A stretch of 16,208 bases of DNA, taken from the NCBI GenBank assembly GCA_043802345.1, contig JAZDLC010000206.1, positions 1 to 16,208 of the forward strand, read 5' to 3'. The translations under genes and the position numbers were made by a program. Position 1 is the first letter of the stretch. Each line of letters opens with the position of its first letter. This stretch comes from JAZDLC01 sp043802345. GTDB taxonomy: Bacteria > Planctomycetota > B15-G4 > JADJEK01. The notes beneath the pieces are model-generated. The model was not told the origin of the DNA, did no database searches, and worked only from the letters and a program-made list of their open reading frames with translations. Positions 1 through 5,665 of this stretch are shown here, piece by piece.

Positions 1-10
1 GAGGAACTCC

Positions 11-32
11 TCTTCGTGCCCTTCGTGGTGAA
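11..32 (-). repeat. Partial copy of CACCACGAAGGGCACGAAG-type repeat at the left edge
   Basis: Read on the minus strand, these bases give CACCACGAAGGGCACGAAGA, two 9-base units (CACGAAGGG/CACGAAGAG-like). The unit closely matches the left arm of the hairpin at 1565-1644 (CACCACAGAGGGCACAGAG), differing mainly by GA versus AG in each unit. Only one arm is visible; a partner arm would lie left of the window. It sits just downstream of the malate dehydrogenase stop codon, a typical place for dispersed intergenic hairpin repeats. Confidence 0.55.
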
Positions 33-47
33 GACTCGTCTGGTGCC

Positions 48-1040
48 TTATCCCGGAACCATCAGCTCGCTGACCATCTCGCGCTCTGAAGTCAGTTCGT
101 CGTTGGTGATCTTGATCTTCGCCTTGCTGAAGTCGTTCAGCGGCAGGCCCTTCACAATCTCGTACTTGCCGGGGGCGATGGTCCGGACCGGCATGGAGGC
201 CCAGATGCCCTCGGCGAAGCCATAGCTTCCGTCCGAGCAGATGCCGATGGAGTGGATCACCTTGGAGGGAGTCGCGAGGCTCTTCACATGGTCGATCAGG
301 GCGTTGGCGGCGCTGGTGGCGCTGCTCGATCCCCGGGCGGCGATGATCGCCGCGCCCCGCTTGCCCACGGTCGGCAGCAAGGTGTTTTCCAGCCATTCGC
401 GATCCGTGATCACTTCCGGGATCGGCTTGCCGTTGATGAGCCCGTTGTAGAAGTTGGCGTACATGGTGGGCGAATGGTTGCCGTAGATGATCAGGTCCGT
501 GACCTGGGTCACGCTCACGCCCGCCTTGGCGGCGACCTGGCTGACGGCCCGGTTCTGATCCAGCCGGGTCATGGCGGTGAAGCGCTCTTTCGGCAGCCGC
601 TTTGCCCTGCTGGCGGCGATCATGCAGTTGGTGTTGCACGGGTTGCCGACAACCACGAACCTGCAGTCGGCCGCCGCAACCTCGTCGACCACGCGTCCCT
701 GCTCGGTGAAGATCTTGCCGTTGTCCTTCAGCAGGTCGGCCCGCTCCATGCCGGGGCCTCTCGGCTTCGAGCCGACGGCCAGGACCCAGCTGACATCCTT
801 GAATGCCGTCTTGGGATGGTCATGCATGGTCAGACCCTGGAGCAGCGGGAAGGCGCAGTCGTCAAGCTCCATGGCGACGCCGCGCATTCCCTTTTGGACC
901 TGTTCCGCCGGGATTTCCAGCAACTGCAGGATGACCGGTTGGTCCTTCCCGAGCATTTCGCCAGCGGCGATCCTCGGCAGGAGGGAATAGCAGATCTGTC
1001 CGGCAGCGCCGGTAACGGCAATCTTGACCGGGGATTTCAT
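48..1040 (-). CDS. mdh: Malate dehydrogenase (NAD-dependent, LDH/MDH superfamily)
   Basis: Catalyses the reversible NAD-dependent oxidation of malate to oxaloacetate in the cytosol (TCA cycle). The 330-residue length fits the MDH type 2 family. Visible landmarks are the Rossmann loop GAAGQIC (residues 11-17), an acidic residue E42 at the end of the second strand (LLEIP) consistent with NAD preference, the substrate-loop arginines R94 and R100 in KPRGPGMER, the VGNPCNTN segment (131-138), the catalytic Asp in RLDQNR (D161, with R164) and the catalytic His in YGNHSP (H189). ATG at 1040 is preceded by GGAAG at 1053-1049 with 8 bases spacing. The third glycine of the GxxGxxG loop is Cys17 (TGC), which is unusual. 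The gene is monocistronic in this window and diverges from the lipoprotein gene at 1193. Confidence 0.96.
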   Translation of the reverse strand: MKSPVKIAVTGAAGQICYSLLPRIAAGEMLGKDQPVILQLLEIPAEQVQKGMRGVAMELDDCAFPLLQGLTMHDHPKTAFKDVSWVLAVGSKPRGPGMERADLLKDNGKIFTEQGRVVDEVAAADCRFVVVGNPCNTNCMIAASRAKRLPKERFTAMTRLDQNRAVSQVAAKAGVSVTQVTDLIIYGNHSPTMYANFYNGLINGKPIPEVITDREWLENTLLPTVGKRGAAIIAARGSSSATSAANALIDHVKSLATPSKVIHSIGICSDGSYGFAEGIWASMPVRTIAPGKYEIVKGLPLNDFSKAKIKITNDELTSEREMVSELMVPG

Positions 1041-1089
1041 GGGCAGTGCTTCCGTTCTTCAAGAAAGGGGATCTGGTGAAAGACCCAAC

Positions 1090-1095
1090 ACTCTA
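1090..1095 (-). promoter_or_regulatory. Candidate extended -10 element for mdh
   Basis: The minus strand reads TGGTAGAGT, an extended -10 (TGn plus TAGAGT, 4 of 6 to consensus), about 50 bases upstream of the mdh ATG. No convincing -35 box lies 17 bases further upstream, so this is a weak call. Confidence 0.3.
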
Positions 1096-1149
1096 CCAGC
1101 CGAGGCGCACCGGCCCAGATCTGTCTCGTGGGAATCTGTCCCGATCCGC

Positions 1150-1155
1150 TACCAT
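1150..1155 (+). promoter_or_regulatory. Candidate -10 element for the DUF6370-like lipoprotein gene
   Basis: GC-TACCAT lies 37 bases before the ATG at 1193 and would give a leader of about 31 bases. The same GCTAC(C/T)(A/G)T core recurs upstream of the plus-strand genes starting at 4973 and 14855. No good -35 box is seen. Confidence 0.3.
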
Positions 1156-1192
1156 GCCCTCTTCGATTCAGACCACAATCCCAAGGTGACCC

Positions 1193-1525
1193 ATGATTTC
1201 AACCGTGCGAAACAGCGTTCTCTTCTCCGCCCTCCTGCTGATGGGATGTGGGGAATCTTCCCCGACGGCGAGTTCCACCAGCGATCCTGCACCTGAGGCC
1301 GCGGCCGTCACCCATGTCCACGACCTGGCCTGCGGCTGCGCCCTCGAGGAGGTCGGGAAGTGTGGCAACTACATCAACATCGATGGGCACTTCGTCGAAC
1401 TGGTGGGGGACACCGGCCTGGGAGTCATGGCCTTCTGCAAGCAGGACGGCCTCAAGGGTGAGGTAGCGGGCGAGATGAAGGAGGGCAAGTTCGTCGCCAC
1501 GTCCTTCGAGTACGCCGATCTCTGA
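1193..1525 (+). CDS. Small lipoprotein, DUF6370-like, with four conserved-looking cysteines
   Basis: A 110-residue predicted lipoprotein of unknown function. Residues 1-18 form a short signal peptide ending in the lipobox LLMG-C19, followed by a Ser/Pro/Ala-rich linker to about residue 40. The folded part carries C47 and C49 (ACGC), C57 (GKCG) and C82 (FC), then GEVAGEMKEGKFVATSFEY. The pattern CGxC...GKxC...IDG...FC...GEV..GRF.ATSF is what I recall of DUF6370 proteins, so the assignment rests on motif memory. Cysteine spacing would suit metal binding or a redox role, but neither is shown. Translation starts at ATG 1193 behind AAGGTG at 1183-1188. It stands alone between mdh (divergent) and the secreted-protein gene (convergent). 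Confidence 0.82.
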   Translation: MISTVRNSVLFSALLLMGCGESSPTASSTSDPAPEAAAVTHVHDLACGCALEEVGKCGNYINIDGHFVELVGDTGLGVMAFCKQDGLKGEVAGEMKEGKFVATSFEYADL

Positions 1526-1564
1526 TCCGGCGGTCGCGAGCGCGGAGCTGGAGTTTTCGAGGAC

Positions 1565-1644
1565 GGGGGGGAACTCACCACAGAGGGCACAGAGGGGCCA
1601 CTGGCCGCGTTGTGCCCTCCGTGGTGTGAGTTGGCCCCCCCCCC
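1565..1644. repeat. Long imperfect inverted repeat (REP/hairpin-like element)
   Basis: The left arm (1565-1591) starts with seven G and continues AACTCACCACAGAGGGCACA. The right arm (1611-1644) reads TGTGCCCTCCGTGGTGTGAG, then TTGG and ten C. The arms pair almost completely, with a 2-base bulge, one A/G substitution and a GG bulge next to the C run. The 19-base loop (1592-1610) contains a small palindrome GGCCACTGGCC at 1597-1607. The left arm and loop start hold two tandem CACAGAGGG units. It sits between converging genes and resembles dispersed intergenic hairpin repeats known from many environmental genomes. It may also stop transcription from the plus-strand lipoprotein gene, although no U-tract follows it. 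Confidence 0.75.
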
Positions 1645-1645
1645 G

Positions 1646-1695
1646 AATAAAACGAGAAGATCCCCGCCAGCTCCGAGGAGTTGGCGGGGATCTTC
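1646..1695 (-). terminator. Intrinsic terminator of the secreted-protein gene
   Basis: Arms GAAGATCCCCGCCA (1656-1669) and TGGCGGGGATCTTC (1682-1695) are perfect 14-base complements. They extend inward through a G-U pair and CTC/GAG to a 4-base loop, about 18 pairs in all. On the minus strand the stem is followed by TCGTTTTATT, a U-rich tract, so the signal serves the gene ending at 1723. On the plus strand no U-tract follows. Confidence 0.85.
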
Positions 1696-1722
1696 CGCGT
1701 GTCTTAGATCATCCAGTCCAGG

Positions 1723-2748
1723 TTAGGGGACGAAGAGGACCGCGACGTTCGAGGTGCTGACCACGGGGCCGACCTTCTGGACCCACTGGAACGCGAACAC
1801 TGCGCCAGCAGCCGCACCGGCCGGGGTGGTGGCCGGGAAGCTGATGGTGCCGGGGAACAGGCCGAGGATCACTGAGATCGGGGGAACGCCAGGAGCAAGT
1901 CCGATGTCCCAAGCAACGCCGCCCGGGAGCGGGCCACCGATGCCGGCGCCGATGACGACGCCGAGGCCGACCGCGGAGTAGGCGGCCGGAGGAGTGCTGG
2001 CGAGGCTCACGGTGAGCGCGCCGCCGGGGCAGGAGTTGCCGGCGAGGCTCAGAGCGATCGGGCCATTGGCGCCGAGGCCTGCGCTGTCGGCAGTCTTCCA
2101 GCCGATGAACTCAGTGTAGAAGCCGGCCCAGGGGGACCCGCCGAACCAGTAGGTGCCGCAGGAACCTGTCGAGGCGAAGATCCAGTCGAACCGGTTCGCA
2201 GAAGAGTCACCGGAGTCGAGCAGCGGGCCAGAGACAGAGTCACTGAAGGTCATGCTGTAGCCGAAGGGGCCAGTCGGCAGATAGAAGCAGGCGCCAGCGC
2301 CCGCCAGGTTCAGGCCGACGGTCCAGCCAGTGCCGCCCGTCGTGAAGATGTGGCCGGGCAGGCCGGAGATCGACACGTCCAGGCCGCCAGGAGACAGGGA
2401 GGTGCAGCCACCGGTGTAGCCGTCATAGGTCCGCCAACGGACGATCGGGCCAGTCACACCCGACGTCGCATAGCCCAACGAACCATAGATGACCGTTCCG
2501 TGCTCGGCGAGCGGGGATAGGTCGCGCGCTGAGCCGTAGTCGATCCACTCCTCGCCAGCACCAGGAACCGAGTAGTACCCGGTGCTCAGAGTGTTGGAGT
2601 AGACCACCGCGGAAGTCGACTTCGGCTGCGCAACGCCGATCTGGAAGGACTTCACGCCCGTGACTTTGTTAACGGGAACCTGCTGCTGGGCAGTCGCCAC
2701 AGAAGCCAGAATGGCCAGAGAGGCCAACGCAAACGACACAGTTTTCAT
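1723..2748 (-). CDS. Secreted Gly/Pro-rich protein with C-terminal beta-domain, function unknown
   Basis: A 341-residue exported protein. An in-frame GTG/ATG-type extension to 2862 exists, but the start at ATG 2748 is preferred. It follows GAGG with good spacing, and the product begins with a classical signal peptide MKTVSFALASLAILASVATA, probably cleaved after A20. The mature part is rich in Gly, Ser, Thr, Tyr and Trp with paired Cys (for example GGCTS, ACFYL, GSCGTYW), suggesting an extracellular beta-rich fold. The last ~90 residues (LAGNSCPGG... to STSNVAVLFVP) look like a short beta-sandwich that I associate with the ends of secreted proteins in some Planctomycetota. That link is from memory and weak. 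The gene has its own promoter and terminator, so it is a single-gene unit. Confidence 0.8.
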   Translation of the reverse strand: MKTVSFALASLAILASVATAQQQVPVNKVTGVKSFQIGVAQPKSTSAVVYSNTLSTGYYSVPGAGEEWIDYGSARDLSPLAEHGTVIYGSLGYATSGVTGPIVRWRTYDGYTGGCTSLSPGGLDVSISGLPGHIFTTGGTGWTVGLNLAGAGACFYLPTGPFGYSMTFSDSVSGPLLDSGDSSANRFDWIFASTGSCGTYWFGGSPWAGFYTEFIGWKTADSAGLGANGPIALSLAGNSCPGGALTVSLASTPPAAYSAVGLGVVIGAGIGGPLPGGVAWDIGLAPGVPPISVILGLFPGTISFPATTPAGAAAGAVFAFQWVQKVGPVVSTSNVAVLFVP

Positions 2749-2820
2749 GTGTTTCCTCAACTCAAGGACAGAAAAGCTGGAACGACAGGGCTCGAGATCG
2801 AATCTCAGAGCGAACGTCTC

Positions 2821-2849
2821 ATTCTTGCTGGTATTCCGGTATCCGTCAA
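2821..2849 (-). promoter_or_regulatory. Sigma70-type promoter of the secreted-protein gene
   Basis: On the minus strand a -35 box TTGACG (2849-2844, 5 of 6) is followed after 17 bases by AAGAAT (2826-2821, 4 of 6). The predicted transcript would start near 2814 and carry a leader of about 66 bases. The position directly downstream of the terminator of the preceding operon supports an independent transcription unit. Confidence 0.6.
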
Positions 2850-2860
2850 GGTGGTCCAGC

Positions 2861-2902
2861 AAAAAAAGAAAGGCCGGTCAGTCTCCCCTGGGGGAACTGA
2901 CC
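2861..2902 (-). terminator. Intrinsic terminator spanning the stop codon of the UPF0104-like gene
   Basis: GGTCAG (2876-2881) pairs with CTGACC (2897-2902) and TCCCC (2884-2888) pairs with GGGG, with a small internal mismatch. On the minus strand the hairpin is followed by CTTTCTTTTTTT (2872-2861). The stop codon (2880-2878) lies in the distal arm, so the last codons of the gene are part of the stem. It ends the sulfotransferase/membrane-protein operon. Confidence 0.75.
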
Positions 2903-3876
2903 CCCCCGGTGACCGCCCCCCGGCCCAGCAGCAGGAAGACCCCTCCGGCCAGGGAAAAGGCCCAGAGCGCGCACCTGGAGAGGATCGCCACTCCCATGCC
3001 ATGCGCCAGGGAGGCTCCCAGGGCCGAGAGCCCGACGACCATCGACCCTTCCCGGACGCCCAGGGCGCCGAGGCTGATCGGGACCAGGGAGACCAGTTGG
3101 ACCAGGGTCACCACGAGCAGCAAGTCCAGGAAGCGGAGGTCCTCGCCAACACCCTGTGCGAAGCACCAGAGCGATGCCACGCGGCAGGAGATGACCAGGA
3201 GGCCCAGGGCCACCAGCAGCAGGTGTGGGCCGGCGCCCAACTCGAAAACGCTCCTGACCGCGGCCTTGAGAGCCGGAATCTGGCGCCCTACCAGGCGGCG
3301 AGGCGCCTTGAAGAGCAGGACGCAGGCAAGCAGGACCAGGGCGATCGCGGCCATGGCCAGCAAGGGGACTTGATGGAGTTCTGTAGCCTGAAGGAGGTTA
3401 GAGACGGACGACTCAATCCGGCCGTAGGCAAAGGGCAGGTAGGCGCACGAACTGAGGCTCAGCAGCCCCAGGCCGCTGAGCCGCAGAACCAGGAGCAAGG
3501 CGATCGGTCCGGCCAGGCTGCCGGATAGCTTGCGCAGCAAGTGGACTCTGTAGACCTCCGCACCCAGGCTGCTCGGGATGAAGTTGGAGAAGAACATCCC
3601 GACGAAGTGCAGGTGGGCAGCCCCGGGAAGGGAGATCCGGTAGTTGGAAAGGACGATTTGGAGCCGCAGGGTCTCCGCGAGCGCAAGCACCAGGAAACAG
3701 CCGAAGCCGGCGGCCGTGAAGCGATGGTCCGCGGCGAGCAGGGCGGCGCCGAACTGCTTCAGGTCTGTCTTGGCCAGCAGCCATCCGAGCAGCAGGATGC
3801 CGACCGCCAGCCGGATTGCCGGCGAGAACCTCCGGAGCGTCCGTTTTCCTCCCGGGCTGGGGTCCACGTCGTTCAA
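2878..3876 (-). CDS. UPF0104/AglD-like (LPG synthase TM family) integral membrane protein
   Basis: A 332-residue polytopic membrane protein of the lysylphosphatidylglycerol-synthase transmembrane family (Pfam PF03706-type), without the cytosolic aminoacyl-transferase domain of MprF. Hydrophobic segments occur at about 19-36, 54-72, 121-145, 171-190, 216-236, 250-270 and 296-318. The family signatures are recognisable: SNFIPSSLGAEVYR (97-110; Asn, Pro, Gly, acidic, Arg) and PISLGALGVREG (266-277). Stand-alone members are often found with polysaccharide or glycolipid genes, and a flippase-like or lipid-modifying role has been proposed; the exact function here is unknown. The start is TTG at 3876, overlapping the stop of the upstream sulfotransferase in TTGA, which indicates translational coupling. 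Confidence 0.88.
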   Translation of the reverse strand: MNDVDPSPGGKRTLRRFSPAIRLAVGILLLGWLLAKTDLKQFGAALLAADHRFTAAGFGCFLVLALAETLRLQIVLSNYRISLPGAAHLHFVGMFFSNFIPSSLGAEVYRVHLLRKLSGSLAGPIALLLVLRLSGLGLLSLSSCAYLPFAYGRIESSVSNLLQATELHQVPLLAMAAIALVLLACVLLFKAPRRLVGRQIPALKAAVRSVFELGAGPHLLLVALGLLVISCRVASLWCFAQGVGEDLRFLDLLLVVTLVQLVSLVPISLGALGVREGSMVVGLSALGASLAHGMGVAILSRCALWAFSLAGGVFLLLGRGAVTGGVSSPRGD

Positions 3877-4865
3877 GGTTGCGCCGGCCGGCTCAGGATC
3901 CGCCTGAGAACCTGGAGCCGGCGCTCCCGGATTTCGATCTCACCGCCGTCCACTTTCGCCGCCGATTCCCCGGCGCCCGCATCGAGTTTCTCGAGGGCTT
4001 CCCGCGCCCGTTCGAGATCTCCCGGTTCGAACTCCAGGGGATAGGAGAGAAACACCATCTCCTCCCGGAACAGGGCCTCCACGAACTCGATTTCCGGCCT
4101 GGACAGGGCCGCGCGGTACTTGTTGCTGTTTCCGCTCATCACGGGCCGGGCCAGGTTCTCCCAGTCCCTCAGCCGGGAGGCATTCGCCCGGGTGGAGCCC
4201 TGAACATGGAAGGACAGCATTTCCGCGGAGTAGGGCAGATCGAGAAAGCGACAGATCCGGATCATCTCCCGCTCCGGATCCTCGATCAGGTCCTCGTACC
4301 TCAGCAGGTGAATCCGCCCGGTCGGTTTCAGAAAGCCGTAGCAGGCGATGCCCCGTTCCTGGTTTCGTTTCCAGGTCTCGGCGCCTCGGGCGACCCGGCC
4401 CGGGTGGTTCGATGACAGCTTCCACGAGAGCGCCATGTCCCGTGGATCCCTGACCAGATAGACGAACTTCGAGGTGGGAAAGGCCGTCAGGATGTACGGC
4501 AACAGCCGCTCGGTCTGGTTCTCCTTGATGAAGAGAGCCTGCTTCCCGTGCGCCGCTGCCTCCCTTTCATAGGGGACTCGCAGGGCGGCGGCCAGGGAAC
4601 GCTCCGTGGCTTCCCGCCGGATCTCCTCCCCGCGAGTGCTCGTACGCCAGGCTCCGAGTTGGTTCTTCAGCAGGTCGGCCAGGTCCTCGGTCAGGTCGAT
4701 CCAGTTCTCTTCCCGGGTCAGATCGCCGTAACGCAGGATGTTCAGGGCAAAGGTCCGCACCGCGTGGGTCGGGGGCGGGCCGCAGACCTCTGGATGGGCG
4801 TCCAGCATGCGGGTGATCAGATTGCTGCCGCTGCGTTCGCTGCAGATCAGGAAGGTCAGATCCAT
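3873..4865 (-). CDS. Sulfotransferase (PAPS-dependent family)
   Basis: A 330-residue cytosolic protein of the sulfotransferase superfamily, which moves sulfate from PAPS to a hydroxyl or amino group, commonly on carbohydrate. The N-terminal 5'-phosphosulfate loop is CSERSGSN (8-15) directly after the first strand, followed by the LDAHPEV segment. The 3'-phosphate motif is FVYLVRDPRDMALSW (134-148; R139 and S147). HLLRYEDLIEDPE (186-198) and a FLDLPYS segment follow, as in bacterial Sulfotransfer_1/3 proteins. The start at ATG 4865 has no Shine-Dalgarno sequence. Instead a promoter is positioned so that transcription should begin at this A. It is the first gene of a two-gene operon with the UPF0104-like protein. 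The acceptor is unknown. Confidence 0.9.
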   Translation of the reverse strand: MDLTFLICSERSGSNLITRMLDAHPEVCGPPPTHAVRTFALNILRYGDLTREENWIDLTEDLADLLKNQLGAWRTSTRGEEIRREATERSLAAALRVPYEREAAAHGKQALFIKENQTERLLPYILTAFPTSKFVYLVRDPRDMALSWKLSSNHPGRVARGAETWKRNQERGIACYGFLKPTGRIHLLRYEDLIEDPEREMIRICRFLDLPYSAEMLSFHVQGSTRANASRLRDWENLARPVMSGNSNKYRAALSRPEIEFVEALFREEMVFLSYPLEFEPGDLERAREALEKLDAGAGESAAKVDGGEIEIRERRLQVLRRILSRPAQP

Positions 4866-4871
4866 GAGCGG

Positions 4872-4900
4872 TTTATACCGGTGGGATGGTCACTTGTCAG
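4872..4900 (-). promoter_or_regulatory. Strong sigma70-type promoter predicting a leaderless sulfotransferase mRNA
   Basis: On the minus strand CTGACA (4900-4895, 5 of 6) is followed after exactly 17 bases by TATAAA (4877-4872, 5 of 6). Six bases then separate the -10 box from the ATG at 4865, so the expected +1 falls on the A of the start codon. No ribosome binding site is present, consistent with leaderless translation. Confidence 0.75.
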
Positions 4901-4909
4901 GGGTTGGCA

Positions 4910-4939
4910 TTGCGCAGTTTTTGCGCGGTCTGCTACCGT
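4910..4939 (+). promoter_or_regulatory. Extended -10 promoter of the six-gene rightward operon
   Basis: TGCTACCGT (4931-4939) is an extended -10 (TGn plus TACCGT). A weak -35 TTGCGC at 4910-4915 is separated from it by 18 bases. Transcription would start near 4946, giving a leader of about 27 bases before the TTG at 4973. The -35 box lies within 10 bases of the -35 of the divergent promoter, so the two could compete or share a regulator. Confidence 0.5.
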
Positions 4940-4972
4940 CCTTGAGCGCCCACCATCCTGAAAGGATGTCCA

Positions 4973-5665
4973 TTGCCGAAGACCGTCGCCATCCTGCAAT
5001 CGAACTACATCCCCTGGAAGGGGTATTTCGACCTCATCGCGCGGTCGGACCAGTTCATCTTCTACGACGACTTGCCCTTCACGAAGAACGACTGGCGCAA
5101 TCGGAATCAGGTCATGACCCGGCAAGGTCCCAGGTGGTTGACGATTCCGTGCGGAGCGCCCAGGAAGCGCCTGATCTGCGAGGTGGAACTGCCCGATCCC
5201 ATCTGGCAGAAGAAGCATTGGACCCTGATCTCTCAGGAGTACGGGCGCGCCCCCTGCTTCGGACTCTATCGGCCGTTCCTGGAGGAGTTCTACCTGGGCA
5301 CGGTCTGGACCCACCTGTCAGAGATGAATCAGCACCTGATCCGACATGTGGCCCGGGAGTTTCTGAAGCTCGAGACCGGGTTCGACGATTCGAGGCGGTA
5401 CGGCCTCAAGAAGAGGAAGGCGGACCGGGTCATGGAGCTGCTCGACACGGTGGGAGGAGTCACCGAGTACGTGAGCGGCCCGGCCGCGAAGGCGTATCTG
5501 GAGCCGGCAGCGTTTCGCGAGCGCGGTATCGAACTGACATGGATGGATTACGGCGGGTATCCCGAGTACCCGCAGCACCACGCCCCGTTCGTCCACCAGG
5601 TCTCGATCCTCGATCTGCTCTTCCAGGTCGGTCCGAAGGCTCGCGAGTACATGAAGCATGTCTGA
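4973..5665 (+). CDS. WbqC-family protein (glycan biosynthesis)
   Basis: A 230-residue member of the WbqC-like family (PF08889), found in O-antigen and other glycan clusters. The family hallmark is clear at the N-terminus: AILQSNYIPWKGYFDLIA (6-23), then FIFYDDLPFTKNDWRNRN (28-45) and the WLTIPC strand (55-60). KHWTLI, QHLI and EYVSGPAAKAYL (motifs of a conserved C-terminal half) follow. The start is TTG at 4973, six bases after AAAGGA (4961-4966); no in-frame ATG lies upstream of the conserved region. The family is thought to modify amino sugars or their acyl groups, but the reaction is not settled, and the link with the aminotransferase in this operon is my inference. It is the first gene of the operon, and its end overlaps the next gene by 8 bases. 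Confidence 0.9.
   Translation: MPKTVAILQSNYIPWKGYFDLIARSDQFIFYDDLPFTKNDWRNRNQVMTRQGPRWLTIPCGAPRKRLICEVELPDPIWQKKHWTLISQEYGRAPCFGLYRPFLEEFYLGTVWTHLSEMNQHLIRHVAREFLKLETGFDDSRRYGLKKRKADRVMELLDTVGGVTEYVSGPAAKAYLEPAAFRERGIELTWMDYGGYPEYPQHHAPFVHQVSILDLLFQVGPKAREYMKHV

Noticed and set aside
252..1079. 275-codon plus-strand open frame over mdh
   Set aside because: It is a shadow of mdh; the mdh protein has all family motifs.
2749..2862. N-terminal extension of the secreted protein to 2862
   Set aside because: The extension precedes a perfect signal peptide that has its own ribosome binding site at ATG 2748. It also covers the promoter, so it is not likely translated.
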